A DNA stretch of 48,648 nucleotides from Phocaeicola oris (GCF_021295095.1 NZ_JAJLQX010000023.1:1-48648); one strand, 5' to 3'. Counted from the first letter of the stretch, positions 9,601 to 19,479 are shown. The notes: generated by a model from the letters alone, not told the origin. Numbers and translations are program-made.

Positions 9601-9815
9601 CCATTCGTAGTACCTTTCTCTAAAACATTGGCACCGATTATAGGCTCACCCAACGCATCCTTCACTGTACCGGTTACGTATCTTTGTTGCTGAGGAATAT
9701 TAACCTCCGTCAACGGCAAAGAATTCAATGCATATAATGCTTGATTCTGCGGTAAACCACAAAAGAGCATTAATCCAATACATACTCTAAGTAAATTCTT
9801 TCTTCGATTTTTCAT
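6699..9815 (-). CDS. SusC/RagA TonB-dependent outer-membrane transporter (pair 1)
   Basis: This 1038-residue protein has a signal peptide, a CarboxypepD_reg-like domain at about 46-120 (VTGTVKDALGEPIIGANVLEKGTTNGTVTD), the TonB-box region 'EALDEVVVTALGISRSEKALGYSTQ', a plug with 'VDGIP' and 'EEITVLKGATASALYGSRGGDGAIMITTKKG', and a C-terminal beta-barrel ending in Phe. It forms a ligand-gated import channel driven by TonB/ExbBD. It lacks the N-terminal STN signalling domain seen in pair 4. Long stretches (for example VPGFYS..., GRNDWSSTLP and FWKIR.SWTV.KKDL) parallel the pair 4 SusC, so the two are probably paralogs. Confidence 0.95.
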   Translation of the reverse strand: MKNRRKNLLRVCIGLMLFCGLPQNQALYALNSLPLTEVNIPQQQRYVTGTVKDALGEPIIGANVLEKGTTNGTVTDTNGDFSITIKKSTVTLVISYIGYVTKEVQAKEGELISVILNDDTEALDEVVVTALGISRSEKALGYSTQKFKGENLDKVKGANIATSLTGRISGLRIYNSSEFNNAPTIRLRGANPLVVVDGIPTNQAFSDFNQDVIEEITVLKGATASALYGSRGGDGAIMITTKKGGNKGFTIEVNTSNMINAGQLKIPKVQTSYSAGSGGVFDNIDYVWGDKLDIGRIYRQWDPINKEYRDMELTSRGKNNFKDFLEFSMISNTTVSVSTSGKNGTIRTSLSYLYDKNQYPNTKKNKFWYNIGGELKLGEKANIEGSLNYTQESAPNTAGYGYGTGYMYNILIWTGPEYRLKDYKDYWLIPNEKQNWHYTDWYDNPYFEAHEKIRAINNFSVNGSLSFKYQIIPGLRLQLRAGGVAYSNETKRRASVGTISKNRGGWRDGALGYYQESKGTALTLNYDLFLMYNKKIKDFSIDGLVGGSIYYTKSSSLTAATKNGLLVPGFYSIAASVESPTVSSEAKKKKVNSLFGTLTLGYRDTYYLEATGRNDWSSTLPPDEKSYFYPSVGVSIIGSEIVRMPEWMPFWKIRGSWTVSKKDLDIYDLNQSYSITQSVWDGLNMATYPNTLRGNVKPITNRTWEIGTNIHFLKNNRIRLDISYFNKLTYNNTRRQTISSASGFNSRLMNIKEEYVRRGIEFTIDALAVQLKNFSWNVSLNVSNSKQYFAKIDEEYSADDLWTKVGKRTDYYSYRGYEKDSKGNYIIGSNGLMLRSQYNSLVGYTDPDIEYGVANIFKYKDFTLTLNFDGRIGGKSWANTEFYMYETGAHPDTDNQYRYDEVVNKKKTYVAEGVKVVSGDVKYDQYGRITSDTRVFAPNDMVVSYEDFIRGSRNNPDKLVQDKTFLKLREMSIGYNIPTKLVKKLGMSSCYAGLIGQNLFVLTKEFRFSDPDGFEGVEDENLSSPSIRYVGLNLKVEF

Positions 9816-10120
9816 TTCATTTAATTAGATTATTTGGGTTAATAATAAAGGGACGCTAAAATTAAAACGCAAGAACATGTCCCTCTTATGTTCAAAAACT
9901 CTCTTTGCTGCTATTATAATAACATCACTTGTTATACAGGGTTCATAGTTAAATCTAAATAGAATGCAAATATTAACAGATAAACATTATGTCGCTGCCA
10001 ACAAAATTAATATTTTCTCGCAAAAAGCATAACAATATCCAAAGAATTTTCTAAAATAACGTGAGTCCGACGAATTTAATCAGCATGCAACTACCGAGTT
10101 GTATGTAAGAAGATAAAAAG
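9816..10120. other. Intergenic region upstream of SusC pair 1
   Basis: AT-rich DNA without a convincing ORF. It contains a probable minus-strand promoter element, TAATTTTG (10009 to 10002), which gives pair 1 a leader of about 180 nt. Array B begins at its right edge. Confidence 0.5.
10002..10009 (-). promoter_or_regulatory. -7 promoter element for SusCD pair 1 (TAATTTTG)
   Basis: CAAAATTA on the plus strand reads TAATTTTG on the minus strand, an exact TAnnTTTG match. No clear -33 TTTG is at the ideal spacing, so confidence is moderate. Confidence 0.4.
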
Positions 10121-10172
10121 AGATATGTATGAGTCGGACAGTTTATACGTATCACTTTTTTGATACTTATTT
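10121..10172. repeat. 22-bp-phased palindrome array B (short)
   Basis: Cores at 10121 (AGATATGTATGA) and 10143 (TTATACGTATCA) are 22 bp apart, followed by a weaker one at 10161 (TGATACTTATTT) after 18 bp. This is the collapsed counterpart of array C: flanking sequence matches on both sides, but three whole units present in C are missing. Confidence 0.75.
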
Positions 10173-10506
10173 ATGTCACTTTAAATTCATTAAATACATA
10201 TTATTTATTTGTATTGGAAAGTGGAAATATCTTGTTAGAAAGAAAACGATTAAAAATACAAATTTCATAAGGTTAGTATATGTAAAAGGCAACAGACGTA
10301 AACGCTGCCACACAGAATAGAATCGAGAGGTTAGAGCTTTAAAAAACAGATACCTCGGAGAAGACTTAACTTTCCGACGACAAAGAAGAAATCTTTCAAA
10401 TATTATTACCGATATTACACCTGTTAGTCGTCTCAACGATGTAACGAAAAAGGAATATTTATTGCATATTTCTCACTTTTTTCATTGCAAATCAGAAAAA
10501 ATAGTT

Positions 10507-10514
10507 TAATTTTG
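10507..10514 (+). promoter_or_regulatory. -7 promoter element for SusCD pair 2 (TAATTTTG)
   Basis: TAATTTTG matches TAnnTTTG and is retained in the duplicate copy at 19932-19939. Transcription starting near 10520 gives a leader of about 280 nt before the susC ATG. Confidence 0.6.
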
Positions 10515-10563
10515 CAGCGACATAATATAAAAAATCTAAAAAGACAACACATTAAAATATAAT

Positions 10564-10795
10564 ATGGGAGATCCTTATAATGTTAAAATAAATGCTTTCG
10601 GTACATTTTATAACTTTTGTTTATGAAAATTCTAAGCCTTTGAGGAAACCATATAGCAAGTTGATTGAATTGGTAAAAGCCACAAAAAACATCATCGGAA
10701 AACCCGAAAAGGATTTGGCAAATAATGAAATTGAATTAGAAACAAAAAATGACCTATTAGTAAGTTTAAAAAAGAAAATTTTATTATATAATTAA
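10564..10795 (+). pseudogene. Leader ORF remnants related to the DUF6261-like gene
   Basis: A 20-codon ORF (10564-10626, MGDPYNVKINAFGTFYNFCL) overlaps a second frame (10592-10795) whose tail, 'IIGKPEKDLANNEIELETK', matches the C-terminus of the truncated DUF6261-like protein at 20566-20931. The middle of that gene is missing here. The segment is best read as a deleted copy of the same leader gene, left in the 5' leader of susC. Expression as a peptide is unproven. Confidence 0.45.
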
Positions 10796-10801
10796 AGAAC
10801 A

Positions 10802-13800
10802 ATGAATATGAAAAAAACGCGTAAACGTAATCATTTTGGAAGTGGATTCTTAGCTATTTTATTTTTATTTATATCCACTTCCCTCTTTGCTCAGAACAGT
10901 ACCGTAAAAGGAACTGTCACAGACTCTAAAAACGAACCACTTATCGGAGTTACCGTTTTAATACAAGGTAGTACGAACGGAACAGTAACCGATATTGATG
11001 GAAATTACACCCTTGCCAATGTTCCCTCGGACGCGACTATTGAAATCAGTTATGTGGGAATGAAATCTCAAACAATACCTGTAAATGGTCAAAAAACCAT
11101 TAACGTGATATTAAAAGATGATGCCGAAATGTTGGACGAAGTGGTGGTTGTAGGTTATTCTACTCTTAATCGATCACAAATGACTACCTCTGTATCCAAA
11201 CTTGATACAAAAGTATTAGAAAGTGCATCCCGTTCCAATGCGGCAACCGCTTTACAGGGAACAATACCCGGATTGAAAGTTACCCAAACAACGGGTCAGC
11301 CGGGCAGTACGCCGCGGCTGCAACTTCGTGGTGGTACAAGTTGGGATGGAGCCGGATCCCCTCTTATTCTTATTGATGGCGTTCCGGGATCATTCTATGC
11401 GCTCAACTCGGACGATATCGAATCATGGAAGTTTTGAAAGATGCTGCATCAACTGCAATCTATGGAGCTCGTGCAGCTAACGGAGTAGTAATTATTACGA
11501 CTAAAAAAGGTAAAGTAGGACATTCAAACATCAATTTCAAAGCAAAATATACGACTAATAAACGCAAAAAAGATCCTATGCAATATTTAGGCGCTGCCGA
11601 TTATGTGAAATTTAATCGTATGGGTGTTGCCAACTCCCAAATGGTAGAAGACAACCCAAATTCATGGTTAGCTTTCCTCAATGGAGTGAATGCTGCCGCT
11701 ACCGGTAACAACCCGTTGAATTCTATTTACACAACTATGTTCTTAACTAAAGAGAACGAATATTTACTAAAACATGAAGGATGGCAAACCATTAAAGATC
11801 CGGTTACAGGAAAAGACCTTATTTTCCAAGAAAACGATATGACAAATCTGTTCTATCAATCAAGCCATACACAAGACTACACGCTATCCTTTGATGGTGG
11901 GAACGACAAAGGTACTTATTATTTAAGTTTGGGATACATGGATGATAAAGGATTAGTATATGGTTCAGGATTTAAACGTGTTTCCGGAACAATGAACGCA
12001 TCATACAGAATAACAGACGCTTTTAAAGTTTCTTCCAATATTATCTATGCTCATTCAAAACAAAGTGTACCATTCGATAATATTTACAATTTATTCCAAC
12101 GGTCTGCAGGTATGGCTCCAACATCTCGTATCTACATCAATAACCCCGACGGATCATTATCAGACGAATTACACCCGGGTACCTATTTAGGTTTCGGTAA
12201 TCCATTATATTATCGGGATAAATTTCCCGCAAGCAATTTGGAACAGCGATTAACAGCCTCTGTTCAATTCGATTATACTTTCCTCAAAGATTTTAAACTC
12301 TCTCTAAGAGGTAGCCATTTCACTATAAATAATTCAAATGAATCTTTTAATAAAGCATATCTAAGCTCGGGAAAACTGAATACAAGCAGAAAAGCAAGCG
12401 CACAGCATAAGCGTTTGATGAGAAACCAGATAACTGCGCTTTTAAACTATCAAAAGCAAATTGACAAACATAATGTCAGCGCATTATTAGGAGCTGAGTA
12501 TTTTAAAGAACAAAACTTCAATATGAAAGCGAGTACGCGATACTCTCCTACCGACTTAATTCATACAATGAATGTAGGCTCTGAAGCAGAAGGTATTCCT
12601 TATTCTTATCATACGCAATACGCCATAGCTTCTCTGTTTGGTCAAGCTAACTATGATTATGATATGAAATACTTAGTAGGACTAACTTTCCGTTACGATG
12701 GAACTTCCCGCTTAGCAAACAAGAAATTTGGATTCTTCCCCGGTGTATCTTTCGGATGGAATGTTCATAACGAAAATTTCTTCAAAACATCCAAAGTCAG
12801 CCATGTTATAAGTAAATTAAAACCAAGAATCAGCTATGGTGTTAATGGTAACATTGAAGTATTAAGCAACTTTGGTGTATATGGTCTCTACAAAACATCT
12901 GCCATTTATGATTCACAAACAGGTTATCTAAATACTAATTTACCAACCATGGATTTAAGATGGGAACGTTCCACAACACTAAACTTTGGTTTGGACTTAG
13001 GATTATTCAATAACAGAGTAAACCTTATGGCAGACTACTACATTCGTGATGTAAAAGATAAATTATCGGGACTTACTCTTCCTCTATGGACAGGATTTTC
13101 TTCTATTCAGACCAATAACGGAACGTTACAAAACCGAGGTTTAGAAATAGAACTAAATGCCGACATCATCGATACAAAAGATTTCAAATGGAATTTAGGT
13201 ACTACATTCTTTAGAGTTAGAAACTATGCTAAGTCGCTTCCGAAAAATGGCATAGACAAGAATCGTCAGGGAGGTACGGAAATTTATGATCCAAAAAGTG
13301 GAAAAACAATATACGTTGGAGGATTACAAGAAGGCGAACGCGTAGGTAATGATCTCATTACTGCTTATGTATCCGATGGAGTATACAAGACTCAAGCAGA
13401 AATTGACGCAGATGCTAACAGAGTAGTCGAATTTGCCTACAACAAGAATAAAAGATTCTTAGGAGATACTCGTTGGAAAGACATCAATGGCGATAACGTT
13501 ATTGATTACAGAGACCGTGTTGTCATTGGAAGAACAACCCCCAGCTTTTCAGGAGGTATTATGTCAAGTTTATCGTACAAAAATTTTGATTTGTTCATAA
13601 AAGGAGATTATGCTATCGGACATTATATCATCAATGGTCGCCGTGTGAAAGGAATCGCTCAAACTCAAGGAAATCAAAACGGTCCTCTTGAAATCAGAGA
13701 TTCTTGGACTAAAGAAAATCCGAATTCCGATATTCCTCGTTTTGATTTAGTAGATCGCCAAAAGAATCACTTAGCTGCCGGATGGGATCAAGGAGATGTT

Positions 13801-14049
13801 ACAAACGGAAGTTCTCGCTATATTGAAAAAGGAAATTATTTCGCTTTACGAGAAATTACACTAAGCTACAATTTAAATGGTAAACAATTATTCAACAATC
13901 ACGTTAAAAATATACGCTTATATTTTACAGCAGCTAACTTAGCTTATTTTACCAAATATACCGGAGCTCTTCCTGAAGCAGGTGGTAACGATACAGGAAG
14001 TTATCCTTTACCTACTTCTTATACAATGGGATTAAATATTACTTTTTAA
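10802..14049 (+). pseudogene. SusC/RagA TonB-dependent transporter (pair 2), frameshifted
   Basis: Two overlapping frames together make one SusC of about 1080 residues. The first (10802-11437) has a signal peptide, CarboxypepD_reg domain and TonB box (MLDEVVVVGYSTLNR) and runs to DDIES, then WKF-stop. The second (from 11425) resumes with MEVLKDAASTAIYGARAANGVVIITTKKG, the usual continuation of the plug, and runs to the barrel end TMGLNITF. One base is missing after 11424 (GAA TC-ATG). As sequenced no full-length receptor can be made unless the ribosome slips. The N-terminal ~115 residues are nearly identical to SusC pair 3, while the remainder differs. The second ORF alone would lack a signal peptide. 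Confidence 0.88.
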
Positions 14050-14070
14050 ACAAATAAAAGAATAAGAAAT

Positions 14071-15585
14071 ATGAAAAAATATATTCTAACAATAGTTTCG
14101 CTTGTCCTACTTTTAAGTGCCTGCGATTTTTCAGACATAAATCCGGAAAGTGATCTTACTTACAATGGATTTTGGGATACGGAAGAGGCTGCGAGAGCGG
14201 CACACATTGGTATATATGCCAAATATAGAACTTATGCCAGAACATTTTGGTCGATGGGAGAAGTCAGATCGGATATTTGGGGTGGATTAACAACAGAAAC
14301 TCCTAATGACATAGAATTGATCAACAATGATATTTCAAAAACAAAAGTTTATTTCAATAACTGGGGCAATCTCTACGGATTATTGCACAATGTAAATGAT
14401 TTCATTACAAATGCTTCTAAAATAACATTCAAAAATGAAAATGAAAAAAATCATTTACTTGCGCAAATATATGGAATACGCGCCCACATTTATTATACCA
14501 TGCTCAGAGCTTGGGGAGACGTACCTATTACCACCGAGCCATTAATTGATACGAATGTGGAAAAACTAAAGAAGCCACGTTCACCTAAAGCTGAAGTAAT
14601 GCAACAAGTTAAAGCCGATATAGCAAAATCATTAGAGTTGTTCGGCGAAGATAACTCTTTATGGCTTAATAAAAACATTTACTGGTCAAAAGCCGCGACT
14701 CTCGCTCTAAAAGGAGATGTATATCTTTGGTCAGGGAAAGTACTTGGAGGCGGACAAGCTGATTTTCAAGAAGCAAAAAACGCATTACAGAGCATAAGTG
14801 GTTTTGAATTGGTAGACTATGAAAATCTATGGGGCGAAAAAAATGAAAATAACAAAGAATTTATTTTTGCTTTTGACTATCAACAAGATCAAGCCGGAAA
14901 TTTTTACAGTATGTTTACCGGACGTATTGTAGACTTTAACGGATTATTTGATGAAAACGGAATATCAGCCAAAGACAAATCTTTGTTAGGAGATGGTTCT
15001 TCTGTTATAACCGGTGGCGCAAGTCGTTTTGGGCCAACTGACAAAATATTATCCTTACTGGACGATAAAAATGATAACCGAAAAAATACTTTTATTCGAT
15101 TATATAATGATAACAAAGGGCATACTCCTTTCACTCCCGAAGACCCTTCATACAGAACATCTGTTTTAAATAAATTCTTAGGAACTATTTATGACGATGG
15201 ACAACGTAAAGACTTTAATAATATACCTTTATATCGCTACGCAGATGTTCTTTTAATGTTAGCTGAGGCAAAAAACAATTTAAATGAAGACCCAAGCGCA
15301 GAAATTAATGCCGTTAGAGAAAGAGCATACGGTGATAATTTCGTTCAATATAAATTCACCAAAGGGTCGCAAGCAGATAATCAAAAAGCTATACTCGATG
15401 AGAGATTAAAAGAATTTGTAGGGGAAGGAAAACGCTGGTGGGATTTAGTACGTGCAGGTGACGGCATTGTATTCAAAGAAGTAACTTCCCTAAAAGAGAG
15501 TGAAGCTTATAAAATATATTATTCTATATCGGAAGGTATGATTGCAAACGACAGTGAATTAACACAAACTGAAGGTTACAATTAA
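14071..15585 (+). CDS. SusD/RagB family lipoprotein (pair 2)
   Basis: This 504-residue protein has a lipoprotein signal (LLLSAC, Cys18) and the classical RagB/SusD start 'DINPESDLTYNGFWDTEEAARAAHIGIYAKYR'. Near the C-terminus it has 'IPLYRYADVLLMLAEAKNNLNEDPSAEINAVRERAYG' and 'DERLKEFVGEGKRWWDLVR', both typical. It belongs to a different SusD branch from the other three in this window. It lies 21 bp after the frameshifted susC and 258 bp before nanM, with a terminator between. If the susC break is real, its partner channel is missing. Confidence 0.94.
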   Translation: MKKYILTIVSLVLLLSACDFSDINPESDLTYNGFWDTEEAARAAHIGIYAKYRTYARTFWSMGEVRSDIWGGLTTETPNDIELINNDISKTKVYFNNWGNLYGLLHNVNDFITNASKITFKNENEKNHLLAQIYGIRAHIYYTMLRAWGDVPITTEPLIDTNVEKLKKPRSPKAEVMQQVKADIAKSLELFGEDNSLWLNKNIYWSKAATLALKGDVYLWSGKVLGGGQADFQEAKNALQSISGFELVDYENLWGEKNENNKEFIFAFDYQQDQAGNFYSMFTGRIVDFNGLFDENGISAKDKSLLGDGSSVITGGASRFGPTDKILSLLDDKNDNRKNTFIRLYNDNKGHTPFTPEDPSYRTSVLNKFLGTIYDDGQRKDFNNIPLYRYADVLLMLAEAKNNLNEDPSAEINAVRERAYGDNFVQYKFTKGSQADNQKAILDERLKEFVGEGKRWWDLVRAGDGIVFKEVTSLKESEAYKIYYSISEGMIANDSELTQTEGYN

Positions 15586-15606
15586 ATTTTCTTACATTCT
15601 CTTTTT

Positions 15607-15650
15607 AATCCTAAAAGAAGAGGAGAACTGCCTCCTCTCTTTTAGGATTT
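15607..15650 (+). terminator. Terminator after SusD pair 2
   Basis: AATCCTAAAAGA..AGAGGAG pairs with CTCCTCT..CTTTTAGGATT around a short loop, with T-rich flanks. It separates the susCD transcript from the nan genes. Confidence 0.7.
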
Positions 15651-15842
15651 ATCCATAAAAAGGAATGTCACGTCTCTTTATACAAAAAATCCCCATCTCT
15701 TTTATTTAGGAATCGGTTATTTAAAACAGGTAGAATCACATCAATTAATTCTGTAATTCTATAATGATTAAAAAAAATAGCGTTAATTTTATTATTATAT
15801 GTTGTCTGTACTAATTTAATTTTTGCGCAAATAAAAAATAGA

Positions 15843-17033
15843 ATGAAAAGAACTATTATAATAAAAACTTTATGGGCTCTATTATTTATCTTGAGCTTTC
15901 AATCTTGTAATAAAACAATCTATAAAGAGATGAAAATAATACATACCAAATTACCAACAACCGGACTAACCGGAAATTTAGCTAAAGGCGTATCAGCAAG
16001 CTATGCCGCGCTATTAAACGGAAATCTTATTGTGGCGGGAGGAGCAAACTTTCCCGATAAATTAGGATTTGAAGGAGGGAAAAAGGCTTTCTATGATGAA
16101 ATATTAATTTTCGACCAAGAAGCAAAAGAATGGAAAATTATAGGAAAACTGCCTCAAGCAAGTGCTTATGGAGTATCAGTCCCCCTTTCATCGGAAGCCG
16201 CCTTATGGATTGGAGGGAACACACCTTCCGAGTCTCTATCGGAAGTCTATAAAGTTTCGTTAATCGAAAATAAAACAATAAAATTAGATTCTTTCCCTCA
16301 ATTGCCTGCAACAATGGATAATTTTGCCGGATGTTCTATAAACAACAAAGTTTTTGTCGCAGGAGCGAAAGCAAATGGAGAAGAAGGTAACTTTTTCTAT
16401 GCAACAGACACCCAAAAAGATTCTACATGGACGCGTCTTCCCGATTATCCGGGAATTCCACGTACTCAACCCGTCATGACCGCTTTGAAAATAGAAGGAA
16501 GAGAATACATTTATCTGTTAGGTGGTTTTTTCGGTGGGAATGACATGCTTAAGCCCCAAATGGCAACAGAAGTTATCCGTTATTCGGTGGCAGATAATGA
16601 ATGGGAAAAAGTAGCCGAACAAACAGACCCGGAAACAAAAGAACTATTTTCATTGGGAGGAGCAACGGCTATGCCTGTTGATAACCGCTATATCTTATAT
16701 ATCGGAGGGGTAAACCATCATGTTTTTTTGGATGCAATTACATCGCAATATGATATTGTCAACGATTCTACAACTACGGAAGAACAGAAAAAAGAATTAA
16801 ACCATAACTTCTCTAAGAATTACATGACACAGCCCATCGAATATTATAAATTTAATTCAGAATATAGGGCTTTCGACACTCAAACAAATACGTGGCTGAC
16901 AATTGACAACGTTTCAAACGGAGCACGTGCCGGAGCAACACTCGTATTTGAAGGAAAAACATTCTTCGCCATACAAGGGGAATTAAAACCCGGCGTACGC
17001 TCTTCGGAAACATGGAAAGGAGAAATAGAATAA
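15843..17033 (+). CDS. nanM: N-acetylneuraminate epimerase-like lipoprotein (cyclically permuted mutarotase)
   Basis: This 396-residue protein has a lipobox at LSFQSC (Cys22) and kelch-type blades such as 'NGNLIVAGGANFP' and 'GREYIYLLGGFFGG'. The order of blades is permuted relative to E. coli NanM: the 'AYGVS.P' segment comes early and 'GELKPGVRSSE' (NanM: EAKPGLR) comes last. The family converts alpha- to beta-N-acetylneuraminate so it can be used quickly. It is the first gene of a tight nanM-nanT-nanA set (21- and 22-bp gaps). A TA-N3-TTTG-like promoter lies near 15817-15825. As a lipoprotein it probably acts in the periplasm. Confidence 0.85.
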   Translation: MKRTIIIKTLWALLFILSFQSCNKTIYKEMKIIHTKLPTTGLTGNLAKGVSASYAALLNGNLIVAGGANFPDKLGFEGGKKAFYDEILIFDQEAKEWKIIGKLPQASAYGVSVPLSSEAALWIGGNTPSESLSEVYKVSLIENKTIKLDSFPQLPATMDNFAGCSINNKVFVAGAKANGEEGNFFYATDTQKDSTWTRLPDYPGIPRTQPVMTALKIEGREYIYLLGGFFGGNDMLKPQMATEVIRYSVADNEWEKVAEQTDPETKELFSLGGATAMPVDNRYILYIGGVNHHVFLDAITSQYDIVNDSTTTEEQKKELNHNFSKNYMTQPIEYYKFNSEYRAFDTQTNTWLTIDNVSNGARAGATLVFEGKTFFAIQGELKPGVRSSETWKGEIE

Positions 17034-17054
17034 ATACGATAATCATCATAGAAA

Positions 17055-18305
17055 ATGAAAAACAGTAAATATTATCCTTGGATTTTAGTCGCCTTATTGT
17101 GGGTAGTAGCCCTGTTGAACTATCTCGATCGCCAAATGCTTTCAACCATGCAAGTATCCATGCAAATGGATATTGTGGAATTATCAAAGGCGGAGAATTT
17201 CGGAAGAATCATGGGCGTATTTTTATTAATCTACGGATTAATGAGCCCTATTGCAGGCACATTAGCCGATAGAGTGAATCGGAAATGGCTTATTGTAGGA
17301 AGTTTGTTTGTGTGGTCTGCCGTAACCTACGGAATGGGATACGCCCAAACATTTAATCAAGTATATTGGTTACGTGCGTTAATGGGCGTAAGCGAGGCCT
17401 TGTATCTGCCTACCGGCTTGGCAATGATTGCCGATTTCCACACCTCCAAAACACGTTCATTAGCCATCGGCATTCACATGTCGGGGCTATACACCGGACA
17501 AGCTTTAGGCGGCTTTGGAGCAACCATTGCCGCAAATTATACGTGGCATACAGTATTTCATTCTTTTGGAATAATAGGAATTGTATATTCCATCATTCTT
17601 ATTTTCCTCCTACACGATAAAGAAGGTCATGCCGGAACAAGGGCTGCCTCGCTGCAACCACAAACTGCTAAAAAAGAACCTTTTTGGCGTTCTTTTGGTG
17701 TAATTTTTACAACGCTCTCTTTTTGGATTATGCTAATCTATTTCATGGCTCCCAGCTTTCCGGGGTGGGCAACCAAAAATTGGCTACCGACTCTATTCTC
17801 CGAAAACTTAGGCATAGCTATGGCTAAATCCGGCCCGATGGCAACCATATCTATCGCCATTGCTTCATTTATCGGTATACTGATTGGAGGTCCTCTTTCC
17901 GATCGTTGGGTACAAAAAAATATAAGAGGAAGAATGTACACAAGCGCAATCGGATTAGGCTTAACTATTCCTGCGCTCTTTCTGATGGGAGTTGGACATT
18001 CTTCCGTCGGATTAATTTCAGCAGCAGCCTTATTTGGTATCGGATATGGTATGTTCGACACAAATAATATGCCTATATTGTGTCAAATTATTCCTCAAAA
18101 ATATCGTGCCTCTGCCTATGGCATCATGAATATGGCAGGCGTTTTTGCCGGCTACGCGGTAACCCGAATCTTGGGCAGCTCTACGGATGCCGGTAATTTA
18201 GGATCAGACTTTAGCAAATTGGCAATCATTGTTTCGGTGGCACTCATCGTGATGCTTATTTTCTTGAAGCCTCAAAAAGAATTGACTTATACGGAAGAAA
18301 AATAA
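17055..18305 (+). CDS. nanT: MFS transporter, probable sialic acid permease
   Basis: This 416-residue protein has about 12 predicted membrane helices and the major facilitator motif 'GTLADRVNRKWLIVGSLFVWS' after helix 2, with 'GGPLSDRWVQKNIRGRMYT' at the equivalent mid-point loop. It would carry substrate across the inner membrane. The nanT assignment rests on its position between nanM-like and nanA-like genes; by sequence alone it could carry another organic anion or sugar acid. Confidence 0.78.
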   Translation: MKNSKYYPWILVALLWVVALLNYLDRQMLSTMQVSMQMDIVELSKAENFGRIMGVFLLIYGLMSPIAGTLADRVNRKWLIVGSLFVWSAVTYGMGYAQTFNQVYWLRALMGVSEALYLPTGLAMIADFHTSKTRSLAIGIHMSGLYTGQALGGFGATIAANYTWHTVFHSFGIIGIVYSIILIFLLHDKEGHAGTRAASLQPQTAKKEPFWRSFGVIFTTLSFWIMLIYFMAPSFPGWATKNWLPTLFSENLGIAMAKSGPMATISIAIASFIGILIGGPLSDRWVQKNIRGRMYTSAIGLGLTIPALFLMGVGHSSVGLISAAALFGIGYGMFDTNNMPILCQIIPQKYRASAYGIMNMAGVFAGYAVTRILGSSTDAGNLGSDFSKLAIIVSVALIVMLIFLKPQKELTYTEEK

Positions 18306-18327
18306 CTATCATTAAAAAATTATCAAT

Positions 18328-19251
18328 ATGAATTTCGAAAAAATAAAAGGACTTTTAGTTGCTCCATTTACACCTTTCAATGAAAAAGGAGAAGTGAATT
18401 ACGAGCCCATTGCGGCGTATGCCGATATGTTGCATAAAAACGGGTTGATTGGCGTTTTCATCAACGGATCATCGGGCGAAGGATATATGCTCACCGTAGA
18501 AGAAAGAATGAAACTTGCCGAAGAATGGAAAAGAGTAGCTCCTAAAGACTTTAAAATCATTGTTCACGTAGGAGCAACTTGCGTCAAAGACAGTTATCGT
18601 TTGGCACAACACGCACAAGAGATTGGTGCCTTTGGAATCGGCACAATGGCTTCTCCTTTTCCCAAGGCCGGACGTGTGGAAGAATTGGTGAAATATTGCG
18701 AAGAAATTGCGTGCGGAGCTCCCAATTTGCCCTTCTACTTCTATCATATACCCGCTCTAAACGGTGTTTTCTTACCAATGCTTCCCTTCTTACAGGCAGC
18801 TGAAGACCGTATTCCCAACTTGGCCGGAATTAAATATACTTTTGAAAGTCTTTATGAGTACAACCTATGCATGCTTTACAAAAATGGCAAGTTCGATATG
18901 TTACACGGACAAGATGAAACCATTTTATCCGGCTTGGTAATGGGTGGTGCCCAAGGTGGAATTAGCGGAACCGGAAATTACATCGGAAACGTTTTAGTGG
19001 GTGTAATCAACGAATATAACAACGGGAACATTGAAAAAGCACGCGAATTACAAAATTACGCGCAAGAAGTAATCAATATAATTGCCAAATTCAGAGGAAA
19101 CATTGTTTGTGGTAAACGCATCATGAAACTAATAGGATTGGATTTAGGCATCAATCGCACCCCGTTCCAAAACATGACAGATGCCGAAGAAGCAATTGTG
19201 CGAAAAGAATTGGAAGCAATTCATTTTTTCGACAAATGCAATAAACAATAA
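18328..19251 (+). CDS. nanA: N-acetylneuraminate lyase (DHDPS/NAL superfamily)
   Basis: This 307-residue TIM-barrel protein has the pyruvate-binding 'NGSSGEGY' motif at 46-53, the active-site tyrosine in FYFYH (Tyr139) and the Schiff-base lysine in 'LAGIKYT' (Lys169). The 'SSGEGY' form (rather than TTGE) fits N-acetylneuraminate lyase better than dihydrodipicolinate synthase. It splits sialic acid into N-acetylmannosamine and pyruvate in the cytoplasm. It is the last gene of the nan set and is followed by a strong terminator. The next pathway enzymes (NanE or a kinase) are not in the window. Confidence 0.85.
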   Translation: MNFEKIKGLLVAPFTPFNEKGEVNYEPIAAYADMLHKNGLIGVFINGSSGEGYMLTVEERMKLAEEWKRVAPKDFKIIVHVGATCVKDSYRLAQHAQEIGAFGIGTMASPFPKAGRVEELVKYCEEIACGAPNLPFYFYHIPALNGVFLPMLPFLQAAEDRIPNLAGIKYTFESLYEYNLCMLYKNGKFDMLHGQDETILSGLVMGGAQGGISGTGNYIGNVLVGVINEYNNGNIEKARELQNYAQEVINIIAKFRGNIVCGKRIMKLIGLDLGINRTPFQNMTDAEEAIVRKELEAIHFFDKCNKQ

Positions 19252-19281
19252 GAACCATTCTATTTTATATCTTCTCTCTAA

Positions 19282-19323
19282 GCCTTTGCCAAAGTCAAAA
19301 AAAAATTTGGCAAAGGCTTTTTC
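19282..19323 (+). terminator. Terminator after nanA
   Basis: A perfect 12-bp stem, GCCTTTGCCAAA (19282-19293) with TTTGGCAAAGGC (19306-19317), is followed by TTTTTC. Intrinsic terminator of the nan operon. Confidence 0.9.
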
Positions 19324-19479
19324 ATCCTACAAACTCATCCTTTTTCTCTCCTAATATATATCGTTCATTGCCATCATCAAAACTTCGCTAACATTATTCA
19401 TTACCAATGGATTTATATCATTGCTCTTTTTTAACTAACCATATACAGCCATTACTCCGATATGTGAGAACGTAAAAAG

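Larger units (their letters stand above)
10121..10535 (+). repeat. Duplicated upstream region, copy 1 (partner near 19546-19960)
   Basis: About 400 bp from the end of array B through the promoter of SusC pair 2 is nearly identical to the DNA in front of SusC pair 3. Matching landmarks include GGAAAGTGGAAATATC, GGCAACAGACGTAAACGC, GATACCTCGGAGA and the promoter TAATTTTGCA. It looks non-coding: the small ORFs it contains on both strands are passengers of the duplication. Its conservation suggests shared control of the two susC genes. Confidence 0.8.

Noticed and set aside
10129-10320. 63-codon ORF with a near-identical twin at 19554-19745 (and the minus-strand ORFs across the same DNA)
   Set aside because: Identity is explained by duplication of the whole region; the ORFs have no recognisable motif and begin inside arrays B and C.
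11425-14049. Second susC frame as an independent gene starting at ATG 11425
   Set aside because: It begins in the middle of the plug domain, has no signal peptide, and joins the upstream frame by one base.
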